Shown here: one piece after another, positions 23,757-33,738 of the stretch
How positions within the stretch are numbered: position 1 is the first letter of the stretch
Layout of the letters: the number at the start of each line of letters is the position of its first letter
From: Rebecca billardiae RCC1528
Taxonomy: Eukaryota > Haptophyta
DNA length: 64,000 nt
Direction of reading: 5' to 3'
Assembly: GCA_965240325.2 (NCBI GenBank)
Contig: OZ251224.1
Coordinates: 1,674,001 to 1,738,000, forward strand
Notes under the pieces: model-generated
What the model was told of the DNA's origin: nothing
What the model saw: the letters and a program-made list of their open reading frames with translations, nothing else
The model's database searches: none
Position numbers and translations under genes: made by a program

Positions 23757-24486
23757 CAGTTTACTATGATTTAACGTGCACACTTGGTTAAGGCGTGATT
23801 AACGCCATCCAACACTGCACAAAAACACCGCCACAAAACAGACCGGCGCAGGCAGGTGAGGGGCGCGTTGCCGCACCTCATCGAGGCGGCCATTGCAGCA
23901 AGCGGCCGCCCCGCGCTCGGAGGCACAGTTTACTAAGAATAAAAGACGCACACACAGCTCAGGCAGGCGAGATCGACGCCCGCCAACTGTCACCGCCCAT
24001 GAAGCCGTCGCCGATGGCTGCGCCGCCGGAAAATTCGTTCAGCCGTCCGCCTGCGAGGCCTGGATGAGGGCTGCGGCCGCCTCGCGGCGCGCCAGCGCCC
24101 GTCGTCCTCGCCCCACCGTCGTCCACAAAACGTCGTCGTCCGAACTCGCCGACTGGGCGCCGATGCAACAGCGCGCCGACAGGATGTATCATGTAGTAGT
24201 ATGGAATGTGGAGCCCCACCGTGTCGGTTGGGGAAGGCGTGTATCAAGCGGCATGACTGGGGTAGCTTATCACACAGAAGGCCTGGCCCTCAGGTGATAT
24301 GTGCCCCAGTATGGCGTGTCGGCCTCAAAGCCGGCGGCAGGGTTCTGTTGCCCGGAGGGTTCGCTGGCTCACCAGCTGCGAGGGCCGGGGCGTCCGGCTG
24401 TTTGCGCTTGCAGGCTGGGGCCGGCACTGGTGCCACCCCACCGCGTGTGCTGGCCTGCATGTATGGCTGCTGCCCAAGGTCGGCCT
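23757..24486 (+). mobile_element. Nested, truncated mariner-like short elements
   Basis: At 23757 a TA-flanked end CAGTTTACTATGATTTAACG begins and continues through the family sequence with GCCATCCAACACTGC. At 23935 a second end, CAGTTTACTAAGAATAA, starts and runs for about 550 bp nearly identical (inverted) to the complete element at 62824-63443. It stops matching near 24486, so the right end has been lost. No transposase frame. Confidence 0.65.
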
Positions 24487-24946
24487 CGACGGGCTGCTCC
24501 CGGGCGGGCTGTGCCTGCACGCCGGGTGCGCGCGAAGCGTCGTCTCGCTGGTGAGGAGCTGCAGTTGTGCCTGCTGAGCCGCGCGTGTGGCGCTGGCACA
24601 GCCTGGCAGACTTCTGACTTGCGCAGGGGCGGGGCCTCAGGCACCGCATGTGTCGGGGGTCTGGGCTGGTCAGGGGCAGGGGGGGCAGGCCAGAGGGGCT
24701 GCTGCAGGGCATCAGAATCTGGGCGGCCCCGTTTGGCCGGCGGGCCACGCCCCTCCGCAGGGGGGTCGCCACGCGGCGCGACGGGCGGTGCTTGCGCGCG
24801 GGCGCTGCTGCTGGCACCACCTAGGCTACACCCGGGGGGGTGTCCAAGCGGGGGGGGCTCTTGCCACCGGTGACTGGGGGCTGTCGGTGCGGGCCTTGTG
24901 CATAGGGCGCAGTACTGACTGAGTGAGGAATCGTGAACTAGTAAAG

Positions 24947-24947
<1 letters not shown>
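24487..24947. other. GC-rich intergenic DNA
   Basis: Gly/Ala/Arg-rich open frames on both strands here are compositional. No gene recognised. Confidence 0.4.

Positions 24948-24984
<37 letters not shown>
24948..24984. repeat. (TA)n microsatellite, ~37 bp
   Basis: A perfect TA run. Confidence 0.95.
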
Positions 24985-24987
<3 letters not shown>

Positions 24988-25352
24988 ATAAAATAGATCG
25001 TCATCATTGATGATTGACCGATTGTCCGACGACCGTCGCTAATCAGCTGATGATGAATCGGGCTCGGCACGCTGCACCAGCAGGCACCACGATTCCGCCT
25101 CGGGGCTGACTACTGGCCTGACTGACTCCCACTAGTGAGTAGTGTCTAGTGAGTGGCAGTGCCCGTGAGTCAGTGGCCGGACCGCAGCGCCAGCGGCAGC
25201 CATTGTGCCATTGCCTGGCAGCCTCTGAGATCCATCGCCGGGCATTATGCTCGCGCGCAGCACAGCGCAGTTGTCTGCTATCTCGAAGATGGCAATCGAC
25301 GCTAGAGTCCGCGCCAGCTCCGAGATGCTACTCTGGTAACGCCAATGAATTA
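24985..25352. other. Intergenic, no gene seen
   Basis: This is spacer downstream of the Nudix gene with no coding signal. Confidence 0.45.
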
Positions 25353-26150
25353 TTAATTACATGATGCCGGATCCGAGTCTCGGAAGTCAGCACGTGGGCG
25401 GCCCTCGTGCCACGCAGCCAGTGCCGTCTGGTGCCAAGGGGACAGACGTGAATCAGATATCGACGTGATCCACTGGCCGCTGACACCAGGCTCGTAGCGC
25501 AGCTGAGTCGTGTCATCTGGTCCGGGTGCCACGAAGAACCCTGCCATACCAGCCGTCGGTGTTTTCGTTGCGGGCGCGGGGGATGGGGGGGGGGGGGCAC
25601 GCTTGCTGTCACAGGTGCGATCGCGGTGGGGTCGCGGTCCCGCAGGTCACTTACATGCAATCAGCTTGTCGTTGACAAATAGATCGACTGCACGGGACAG
25701 CTTGCCTCTCTCCGGGGCCCACCCTAGCTCCTCGACACACTCGCGCAGCACGGCGTCAACAGGGTCCTCATTTGCCTCGCGCTTGCCGCCAAAACACGTC
25801 AACCTGCCGGCTGCCACGCTCGCATCGAGCGGCCGTTGCTCGACGAACAGCTCGGACGAATCCAACGAGCTCTGCAAGGAGGGCCGTTGCAGGATGACGC
25901 AACAGTAGGGCGGCCATTCCGAGGTGAGCTGAATGCTCACGCCAGAGGCAGCTTGCTGAGCGCTCATTACATCGATCTTTCGATGCGCGCTCATGAGGGG
26001 TGAGGCCTGTCGGCGGCAGTCCCAAGTCGAGAGGCGAGGTTGCAACACGTTGTGATAGCGGTGCGCGACTGTGCCGGGGGAGCTGGCCGCCGCCACGAGC
26101 ACAAACGCCGCGGCACGCGCCGTCGAGTGGCGCGTGCCGGTTCGGTTCAT
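25353..26150 (-). CDS. Nudix hydrolase, two exons, possible signal peptide
   Basis: Two exons, complement(join(25353..25540, 25655..26150)), encode 227 aa. The intron has a strong GTAAGT donor and a GGCAG acceptor. Without splicing the frame stops just after LIACK; with it the protein continues DKLIA-WFFVAPGPDD, a natural beta-strand after the Nudix helix. The Nudix box is complete: GKREANEDPVDAVLRECVEE plus LGW fits Gx5Ex7REUxEExGU and supplies the Mg2+-binding glutamates. The N-terminus MNRTGTRHSTARAAAFVLVAAAS looks like a signal or transit peptide. Internal ATGs at 25994 and 25967 are alternative cytosolic starts. Family members cleave nucleoside diphosphates linked to another moiety; the substrate cannot be told. 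The C-terminal segment (GQWITSISDSRLSPWHQTAL) is unfamiliar. Confidence 0.82.
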
Positions 26151-26359
26151 GCGCGCATCAGCGGTCGTTCCAGACGGGGGCGACGGTTCCTTCACGACGA
26201 AACCGCAGAACGTTTCTGACGAATTCGACTATGACTTGAACGTTTCTGCGCATGCGCACCTATTCAGGCAGCGGCTCGCACCCCCGAGCCGGTGCGAGCT
26301 GCAGTGCGAGCGGCGCAGGGCGGCGACCGGGACGACGCCCTCGCGCCAGGCACGTGACA

Positions 26360-27617
26360 ATGGACATCGTACCGGTGCGATTCAAGGTCTCCGAGCAGGA
26401 GTTCGCGGCAAGTAAGGGGACGATCAAGGAGATGCTGCTCGAGCGCGGCTACCGGCCGCGTACAGAGCCCGTCAGCAGGCTCAACGAACGCGTTGTCTAT
26501 GCTCTGGAGGTGCACACACGCCACCCTGTGCAGCGCACGGCCGGTGCATGTGCGTCTCGGGGGTTCCGTGTTGACACACCGCTTCCACCCTGCCGCCCCC
26601 TGCCCCTCGCAGAAGCACTCCTACGCCCGACAGCCCGTGCAGCTGCCCCCGGTGAAGCGCAGCGCAGATGGCCGCGGTGCCTCGCAGCGCACCCGCGCAG
26701 ATGAGGAGGCGGAGCTCATCCGTGCGCGGGTTGCTGGAAAAGCGGAGCAGATCGCGCGAGAGACGCGCGCGCTCTACCAGCAGCGCCTGCAGAAGTGCGT
26801 CATCCGCGCCACCTCCTCGTCCCCCTGCCTCTGACGTGCTGCCCCTTTGCTCACAGCCGTGTCGCACCCGCCTCTGCACGTCGCGGCGCAGGATCATGAA
26901 TAATGGGATCTTCAGCGAGGAGGCAAATCGCATCCGCATGGAGACCATGTATCAGTCCACGCTGCTCGAGAAGCTGAACTGGGACGACCTTGCGCGTGAG
27001 GCTGAGCTCGAGGTCCGCTCGGGCGCACCGCAGCAGCAGGTGGGCGCAGCGTGCGCGCCCTCCTCGCGCCGCGTGCACAGCGCGCGCGCACCCAGGAGAC
27101 GGCTGGGGCGCCCTGAACGCGCACTCATCGCTTCGCGCGATGGCACGCGTGCTCTGCTCCCCCCCAGGTCCTTGGCGCGCACGATTTTGCGGGCGGCCTG
27201 GGCGCCAAGCTTGACAAGGCGCTCGTGCGGCAACAAGCCCATGCTACAGCACCACAGCGCGTTTCCAACCGGCGCAGCGTCGCGCAACGGCACCGACGGA
27301 GCATGGACGCCTCCGCGGGAGGGGCGGGCATGGGCAGCAGGGAGAGCATCAGGCACCGCAATCTTACATCCGCGGAGGGCCAGGCCCCGCTGCCGAGTGC
27401 GCGCTCATCCCTTGCCCCCTCGAGGCAGTCCGGCGCTGGCGAGAGCGTGTCGGCGATGCCGTTGCCCCCCGGGGCGGTTGCAGCAGCAGCGGGCAACGGC
27501 ATGGTGTCTGCAGCGCGCACTTCCGGCGGCAAGCGGCCAAGCACCGAGGCCAATGCCGAGCTGCAACTACATCACGCAACATCGACGCGTCTGTCAGTCC
27601 CAGGCATGGCTGGATGA
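26360..27617 (+). CDS. Four-exon protein of unknown function with helical core
   Basis: The model join(26360..26509, 26613..26794, 26892..27039, 27168..27617) gives 309 aa. All introns start GTG and end CAG, and the junctions stay in frame: VYALE-KHSYARQ, RLQ-K-IMNNGIF, and PQQQ-VLGAHDF. I do not recognise the family. Residues about 65-110 are a charged helix (RADEEAELIRARVAGKAEQI) likely to be a coiled coil. A second conserved-looking segment is IFSEEANRIRMETMYQSTLL followed by EKLNWDDLAREAE. The last 110 residues are Ser/Ala/Gly-rich and probably disordered. Codon third positions are strongly GC-biased through all exons, supporting a real gene. Its start is 209 bp from the divergent Nudix gene. 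A flagellar or structural role is only a guess. Confidence 0.68.
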
Positions 27618-28370
27618 CGGGCGAAGCCTTAGGAGCCGACAACGTACTAATTATTGACAGTATATATATATATATATATACATATATATTAATTCATTAA
27701 AATTAATACGGTACGTCGTCGTATTAATAAGTTATACGCCGAGCCACTTATGGGCTGTAACTTATTTCGATTGGCGATCTTTAAGTAGTATAGTTTGTTT
27801 TCTCGTGCTGCAGCATTGTACATCGCTTACTAAGCTACTGCCGACTCTGCCGAGTGCCGCCAGCAAGCTGCAAAGCCTGCATCACTTAATACTGTAACTG
27901 CTGACTGAGTGCTGGGCACTGAGGGACGACTCGTTGAGTCATAAGTCAAAATATGCCAGCTATTAATTCGAATTCATATAACGACGACTACTTCGAGACG
28001 ACGGCTGACGACGCGTGGCACCGCGACCACCGCGGTGGCGCGCGCGCGTCGACGCCAGACGGTGCGTCGAGCTTCCGCTCGGCGATGGAGTGATGGGCGA
28101 CTACGAGAGGGGGGGGACGACGGCGAGGAGCGCTGATCCTGGTGTTTGTCTCTGCTGCTCGATCTGATGCTGCTACAGCTTGCTGACTTTGACGCCTGCC
28201 CGTTGCATACCACGTCGTTAATATAATGGCGGGCCGTAGGTCCGCCCCTTGTAGTGCCCGGGGAAAAGTTAAGAAAAGAAAAGAAAAAAGTAAATCGCCT
28301 CGCCAAGAAACGAATACAAGTAATCGCTTCGCTCACTAACTACCGGGCGCCCTCGCAGCTCCCACAGACC
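27618..28370. other. Intergenic with short TA run and a shared 90 bp segment
   Basis: A TA run occurs at 27660-27690. Bases ~28030-28125 are an inverted near-copy of ~50830-50925 (shared CGCTCGGCGATGGAGTGATG). No gene is seen. Confidence 0.55.
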
Positions 28371-28444
28371 CTGGCCAGGGTAGGGCTGGAGGCTTCGGCC
28401 GCCAGCCTGATCACCCGGAGCCCGTTATAAAGGGGAATTTAAAA
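28371..28444 (-). repeat. TTATAAAGGGG short repeat, copy 1
   Basis: A 74 bp copy of a seven-member family, here running CTGGCCAGGGTAGGGCTGG to TTATAAAGGGGAATTT. It contains the hairpin GGAGGCTTCGGCCGCC. Confidence 0.85.
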
Positions 28445-28557
28445 GACCCACTGGGCCCTTCAGTCTGGGGACGCTCGGCAGAAAACACAGTTCCGGGTGG
28501 CGCGGAGCGCGTGGGCCGCGCGCGCCAAATCCAACGCCGGCGCGGACATCGCGCGAT

Positions 28558-29689
28558 GATTCCCGAGACGTATTTTCGCCCGATTCGCGATTGCTCCCCT
28601 CGTCGTCTCGCGTGCAGGTCGAACGTGGGCCAAAGTCAACGCGTTTGGAGGTACGCTCGGCGCGTCGACACGATCGTGCGACCTGGGGCGGTCCTCGCCC
28701 GACTTGCACGTCGAGCGCTCGCACTGGCTATCGTATCAAGCGCTGCGCACGACAACCACCTCGCGCGATCCACCGCCGCGCGTCGGGCTCGGTGCGGAAA
28801 GGCCCTCATCACGAGGTGTCCCGCGGGCGGGAAGCGCCATCGCACGCGACGCAAGATTTGGCGCGGCCTTCTGAACTCGATCGCCGGAATCCGCGCACCG
28901 GACTCAGTCCTCGCTCGCGGTCCCTCAGCCGAAGCCCACGTCCGGCCTGCATGGCGTCGACGGTGACCAATGCGACGGAAGCGCAGCGCCAACGGCGTAC
29001 GACGCGCAGCGGACGCACCTCCCGGGTCTGTCGCCGTGGCAGCAACCGTGTCTTCACGAGTTGGCGACTCTCGCCGCAGCGTGACGCAGACAAGCCCGTG
29101 ATGCCATCCGCAGAGAGATGAAACGTCGAGCATGCAACATCGCCGCGCCATCCTCGTCCATGGCGCAGGCGCTGCGGGACGAGGCGGACGTCGTCAGGCC
29201 GATGACGGATGCGCTGCGATTCGTGTGTTTACTCGAGCATCTCGTGCCCACTCTCGATCGCGATTGGCACACGCTGTCGCTGTGCGCGCGCGCGCACAAC
29301 CAACAGCTGCTCGTGCCGCCGAACACGCGGGTGCCAGACCTGTCGCACGAGGCGAAAAGCGACGACCGCGCGAACGTCAACGCGCTCGTGCTCAGCGTGG
29401 CAGCCGTGTACGACGTCAACGCGACCTGCGCCGAGCCCATCATGCCCGGAGCAGACATCGGCAAGCATCCTCGCGACGACCGCTCTCGGCTGGCGGCAGG
29501 AGGACATGCACACGATCTACTCTGGCGGCTTCGTCGGCGGCGACTGCGGCGCTCGATGACGCCATCGCGGTCGAGATGCGGCACATACACCGCGTACCCG
29601 CGCTCGCGCGGAGCAACGGGCAACCCGCCCCGCCCCGCGTGCTGCACATTCCCTCGTGGGTGTGGGCCTCGCTGATGCGCGCAGAATGA
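28558..29689 (+). pseudogene. Decayed gene of unknown family (two stops, frameshifts)
   Basis: One frame stays coding-like over more than 900 bp but is cut by TGA at 28872 and 29082. Its first part reads VSRAGRTWAKVNAFGGTLGA and SPDLHVERSHWLSYQALRT; the last long piece (from ATG 29118) reads PMTDALRFVCLLEHLVPTLD and AHNQQLLVPPNTRVPDLSHE. After about 29450 the coding signal moves to a second frame (LGWRQEDMHTIYSGGFVGGD) and then a third, ending VLHIPSWVWASLMRAE at 29689. Third positions are GC-biased in each segment. The pattern is that of a frameshifted gene rather than introns, since no GTG..CAG pairs restore it cleanly. I cannot identify the family. Confidence 0.5.
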
Positions 29690-30082
29690 CGGACGGACGT
29701 ACACGCCTGGGAGCCACTTCAGATGTCACTGGTCCGACTGTCCGTCACCACGGCCACGAGCGCATGTGGAAAGACGCAAACCCGCAGAGGAAACATTGTG
29801 ACAGCACTGGCACGGCCCGCCGACCCCCCTCCCCCGCCCGCCAGGGCACAGTTTTATTGACTAGTGTCGTAGTGATATTCAGGGAACGCTGCACGGTCAG
29901 TATTAGCTTACCCCAAAGTACGTGCAGGGTCTAGCTGACATCCGGACCTGCACTTTCGCCCTTGCTCGGGGCATCACAGCTGGTCATGCGAGCCGCGCAG
30001 CGCAGGTGGATCGCGCTGCTACTTCAGCAGCTCAAGGCCGCGCTCAAGCTTTACGATCGCGTGCAGGCTATGACTCTCGCCA
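29690..30082. other. Intergenic, no gene seen
   Basis: A segment near 29985-30065 resembles 63608-63690 (shared CATGCGAGCCGC, TGGATCGCGCTG, CGATCGCG), so it is an old dispersed repeat. No gene. Confidence 0.45.
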
Positions 30083-30210
30083 TTCCCCTTTATAACGGGC
30101 TCCGGGTCGGATCAGACTGGCGGCCGAAGCCTCCAGCCCTACCCTGGCCAGCCCCCAACCAACCACCACCCTCACCCTTGAACCTCAAACCACTGACCGA
30201 GACACCGGTA
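30083..30210 (+). repeat. TTATAAAGGGG short repeat, copy 2
   Basis: A longer, forward copy: starts at TTCCCCTTTATAACGGGC and continues through the family's CCAACCAACCACCACCCTC and ACCTCAAACCACTGACCGA segments. Confidence 0.85.
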
Positions 30211-30957
30211 GTGCCTTGACACCACTCCACTGTGGACAGCCCGCCTCCAGAGGGGGCGGGGGTATGCCATTGCCAACAGGCATACAAGCCCAACACTGTG
30301 GGGTGGTCCCAGGTACAAGCAATGCACTGCCTTGCAATTCGAGTCATCGAGTCCGACCGATCGAGTGTGAGCCGAGTCGGCAGAAGGGGCACTCCCCCTA
30401 GGGTGCCCCAGTGTGGGCAGAGGGCCAGCCACTAGCCGATCCCTGCGCGGGGAAGGGGACGGAGGGGCCCGACTGTCAGCGAGCCCAGTAGCTGGGCAGG
30501 GGTCTGGGCCACTGGCCCTGGCAGCAAGGCGCCTGTATTTCACTCGTGCGGCTATGGAGGCAGCCGGGGGTCATGTCAGACATGTGTGCGACATCTGGCA
30601 TCAAGTCAGGGCGTGGGCCGCTGTAGCGGAAGCAAGCAGAGTGGTGGCGACTCTGGCTAATACGCCTGGAGGTGTCGTTTGCGCGCCTCTTCCTGCTGCT
30701 CTTTGCAGGGGGTAGCGTGCTCCGCTGCGCAGGCTGAGCCTGCCTGCCAGTTGGTGCTAGGATAGGCACATTTGCCTGGCGGGGTGGGCAGTGTCGTTTG
30801 GCCGTTTGGGCGGGGGGCTGTCTTGCTGAGCTTGGCTAGGAGGCCACCAACGCCGACTTCGTGTCGACGATCGGGCACTGCCGCCGACGAATCAGGAGCC
30901 ACCCGCGTCGTCCTACTACCTGTGTCGTTAAATCATAGAATGGGTCTAAGTGGCGTA
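30211..30957. other. Intergenic with a 100 bp dispersed repeat at 30843-30945
   Basis: Bases 30843-30945 (CCACCAACGCCGACTTCGTG to TGTGTCGTTAAATCATA) recur inverted at 40238-40338. No gene recognised. Confidence 0.55.
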
Positions 30958-31085
30958 CAGTTGACTATGTTTTAACGTGCACACTTGGTTAAGGCGTGAT
31001 TGACGCCATCCAATTCCTTTGATCCAACACTGCACAAAGACACCTAGGCGGGCTGTCCACAGTGGAGTGGTGTCAAGACACTAGG

Positions 31086-31205
31086 TGTCTCGGTCAGTGG
31101 TTTGAGGTTGGGTGAGGGTGGTGGTTGGTTGGGGGCTGGCCAGGGTAGGGCTGGAGGCTTCGGCCGCCAGCCTGATCACCCGGAGCCCGTTATAAAGGGG
31201 AATTT
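31086..31205 (-). repeat. TTATAAAGGGG short repeat, copy 3
   Basis: A reverse-oriented copy inside the composite mariner-like element, with the GGTGGTTGGTTGGGGGCTGG segment. Confidence 0.85.
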
Positions 31206-31349
31206 AAAAAAACCGCCACAAAACAGACCGGCGCAGGCAGGTGAGGGGACTTGCCGCCGCCACAAAACAGACCGGCGCAGGCAGGTGAGGGGACTTGCAA
31301 GTCCCCTCACCTGCCTGCGCCGGTCTGTTTTGTGGCGGTGTCTTTGTGC

Positions 31350-31472
31350 AGTGTCTCGGTCAGTGGTTTGAGGTTGGGTGAGGGTGGTGGTTGGTTGGGG
31401 GCTGGCCAGGGTAGGGCTGGAGGCTTCGGCCGCCAGTCTGATCACCCGGAGCCCGTTATAAAGGGGAATTTA
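31350..31472 (-). repeat. TTATAAAGGGG short repeat, copy 4
   Basis: A second reverse-oriented copy, direct to copy 3 and separated from it by the palindrome. Confidence 0.85.
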
Positions 31473-31659
31473 TATTATTAGTGTTGGATGGCGTTAATCA
31501 CGCCTTACGCCTGCCTGAGCTGTGTGCGTCTCTTATTCTTAGTAAACTGTAACCAAGACAGTGTGCACGTTACAGTAATCAGAGAAACTGACCATACTTG
31601 TGCGTTTCGCACCGCAGGAGTCGCGCGAGGGCCGAGGCGGCAGGCGTCGTTATATCAGC

Positions 31660-33465
31660 ATGCCCCGCGGCTCCGCGAACGGTGCGAGCCGCCATGCGAC
31701 CCTCGCCCTGCTCATCTTCGGGCCCGTCTCGCACCTGCTCGGCGGGCTCAAGCTCGTCGACGCTGCGCCGTGCGCCTCCTGCGACGGAGGCGAGCTGCTG
31801 TGCAACACGAACACGCCGCCCACTGCCGACCTCAACGGCGCCGACGACTCGGGAGGCTACACCGGGCGTGACAAGCTCTGGTCGTTTTCGAACACCTATG
31901 GCACGGACATCAAGCTCACGATCAACACGGAGGGCACCATCAATACGATGGGCGGTGACTCGACCGCGATCTCGGTCTATAGCGACGAGGCGCTCACGGC
32001 TCTCGTGGGCAAGGACGGCACCACCTGCTCAGACTATCTGACTTACTCGGACGCGGGTCTGACGGTCACCGTCAGCTCGGGCACCACCGTCTACGCGCTT
32101 ATCGACGGCCAGCAAGACGGCGGGGTAGCTGGTTACAGCAACGTCTTTCTCAACATCTGCTGCTCACTCACCTCCGCCACCCCCACGGTGTGCTCGACGA
32201 GCTTCGGCAGCGATGGCGATTGCACCGATTCGTTTTCAACGGCACCCAGCCCACCGCCATCGCCGCCGCCAAGCCCGCCGCCCTCGCCTCCCCCACCCTC
32301 GCCGCCGCCAAGCCCGCCGCCATCGCCGCCGCCGAGCCCGCCGCCATCGCCGCCGCCGCCCACGCCGCCACCCTCACCGCCGCCAAGCCCGCCGCCATCG
32401 CCGCCGCCGAGCCCGCCGCCATCGCCGCCGCCGCCCACGCCGCCACCCTCGCCGCCGCCAAGCCCGCCGCCCTCGCCTCCCCCATCACCGCCACCGCCGA
32501 GCCCGCCGCCATCGCCGCCGCCATCACCGCCGCCACCGTTACTGCCCTTGCCGCCGCCCTCGCCACCACCATCGCCGCCGCCACCGAGCCCGCCGCCATC
32601 GCCACCGCCTAGCCCGCCGCCCACGCCGCCGCCGAGCCCGCCGCCCACGCCGCCGCCGAGCCCGCCGCCATCGCCACCACCGAGCCCGCCGCCATCGCCA
32701 CCACCAAGTCCACCACCGTCGCCACCACCGAGCCCACCGCCGTCGCCACCACCGAGCCCGCCGCCCACGCCGCCGCCGAGCCCGCCGCCATCGCCGCCGC
32801 CGAGCCCGCCGCCATCGCCACCGCCGAGCCCGCCGCCATCGCCGCCGCCGAGCCCGCCGCCATCGCCGCCGCCGAGCCCACCGCCCACGCCGCCGCCGAG
32901 CCCGCCGCCATCGCCGCCGCCGAGCCCGCCGCCCACGCCGCCGCCGAGCCCGCCACCATCGCCGCCGCCGAGCCCGCCGCCCACGCCGCCGCCGAGCCCA
33001 CCGCCATCACCACCACCGAGTCCGCCGCCGTCGCCGCCGCCGAGCCCGCCGCCGCCCAGTCCACCGCCTAGCCCTCCCCCGAGTCCCCCCCCCACGCTCG
33101 TCGTGGGCGTCGACTGCATCTGCACGTCGGACGCCGCCCTGCTCGGATCCGCACGCCGGCAGCTGGGCGCGCTGCCGCACATCTCCGACGCGGTGGAGGA
33201 GCGCGAGAAGGCGCTCGAGGGGGGTCGCGGGCGCGGGCGCGGGCGCCCGGCAGCCGTGCGCACTGCGCGCGGGGGGCACGGCCGGCACGACGCGGGTGCG
33301 GCGCAGAGAGCGTCCCCGCCCCGCGCAGCCTTTGTCCGGGCGATGGCGCGGAGCATCTCACGTATCGGCGCCGCGGGCGAGCAGCAGCATTCTGCGCCTC
33401 AGCGACGCGAGCTGCTTTTCGGTGGCCTGGCGCTGCTGCCGCTGTGCCCAGACTACATTTGCTGA
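31660..33465 (+). CDS. Secreted (SPPP)n hydroxyproline-rich-type glycoprotein
   Basis: One open frame of 601 aa from the ATG at 31660, which starts a signal peptide (HATLALLIFGPVSHLLGGL, cleavage probably near VDA-APC). Residues ~36-175 form a Cys- and Thr-rich beta-sandwich-like domain (TIDs such as DSTAISVYSDEALTAL, GTTVYALIDGQQDGGV) resembling PPC-type extracellular domains. Residues ~196-478 are almost pure SPPP, SPPPP and TPPP repeats, as in extensins and pherophorins, where Pro becomes hydroxylated and glycosylated. The C-terminal ~120 residues (VVGVDCICTSDAALLGS, then RGRGRGRP) differ in composition, and a missed splice there is possible. Expected role: cell wall, scale or matrix protein. 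The repeat will be unstable in length between strains. Confidence 0.72.
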   Translation: MPRGSANGASRHATLALLIFGPVSHLLGGLKLVDAAPCASCDGGELLCNTNTPPTADLNGADDSGGYTGRDKLWSFSNTYGTDIKLTINTEGTINTMGGDSTAISVYSDEALTALVGKDGTTCSDYLTYSDAGLTVTVSSGTTVYALIDGQQDGGVAGYSNVFLNICCSLTSATPTVCSTSFGSDGDCTDSFSTAPSPPPSPPPSPPPSPPPPSPPPSPPPSPPPSPPPSPPPPTPPPSPPPSPPPSPPPSPPPSPPPPTPPPSPPPSPPPSPPPSPPPPSPPPSPPPSPPPPLLPLPPPSPPPSPPPPSPPPSPPPSPPPTPPPSPPPTPPPSPPPSPPPSPPPSPPPSPPPSPPPSPPPSPPPSPPPTPPPSPPPSPPPSPPPSPPPSPPPSPPPSPPPSPPPSPPPTPPPSPPPSPPPSPPPTPPPSPPPSPPPSPPPTPPPSPPPSPPPSPPPSPPPSPPPPSPPPSPPPSPPPTLVVGVDCICTSDAALLGSARRQLGALPHISDAVEEREKALEGGRGRGRGRPAAVRTARGGHGRHDAGAAQRASPPRAAFVRAMARSISRIGAAGEQQHSAPQRRELLFGGLALLPLCPDYIC

Positions 33466-33489
33466 CGGCCCACGCATTGGCCGTCAGCG

Positions 33490-33738
33490 AGGCCAGTGGC
33501 AGGTGCTCACGAGCCTCACGACCGCGTCCGGCGCCAGCCGCTCCGGCGCCGACCAGTCTCCGAGGTAGCCGCGGAGGATCTCGATCAGCGCGCTGAGCAC
33601 ACCGATCCCCGCGCACATAGTGACATACATGGCCAAGTAGTTGAGCCTGACGTCGCGTCTGCCGGCTCTGCCGCCTCTGACGGGCCGCACTGTCAGCAGC
33701 AATAATTGACACTACTGCTGCTGCTTATAATAATATAT
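33490..33738 (-). pseudogene. Fragment of peroxiredoxin-like gene copy, part interrupted by HCE copy 4
   Basis: On the minus strand this reads LNYLAM...CAGIG...[21 protein letters not shown], nearly the same as the intact gene at 36680-37750 (about 37060-37190). It has an insertion (TAGTGACATA) and no continuation. Its upstream half lies on the far side of the element, at 35732-36150. Confidence 0.8.

Larger units (their letters stand above)
30958..31549 (+). mobile_element. Mariner-like short element, composite
   Basis: The left end is CAGTTGACTATGTTTTAACG after TA; the right end is the inverted CAGTTTACTAAGAATAAGAG followed by TA. It is 592 bp long. Inside are two direct copies of the TTATAAAGGGG repeat and a perfect palindrome around 31290-31300 with arms of about 45 bp (ACAGACCGGCGCAGGCAGG inverted). 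No coding sequence, so it is non-autonomous. Confidence 0.7.

Noticed and set aside
24200-24880. Gly/Ala-rich frames up to 190 residues
   Set aside because: Part lies in a truncated mariner-like copy shared with 62.9-63.4 kb and the rest is compositional.
31260-31345. CRISPR-like repeated units around the ACAGACCGGCGCAGGCAGG motif
   Set aside because: The repeats form one palindrome with no regular spacers, in a eukaryotic genome; they are transposon structure.
32133-33356. Gly-rich 407-residue minus-strand frame
   Set aside because: It is the antisense of the SPPP repeat; the plus strand has the signal peptide and ordered N-terminal domain.
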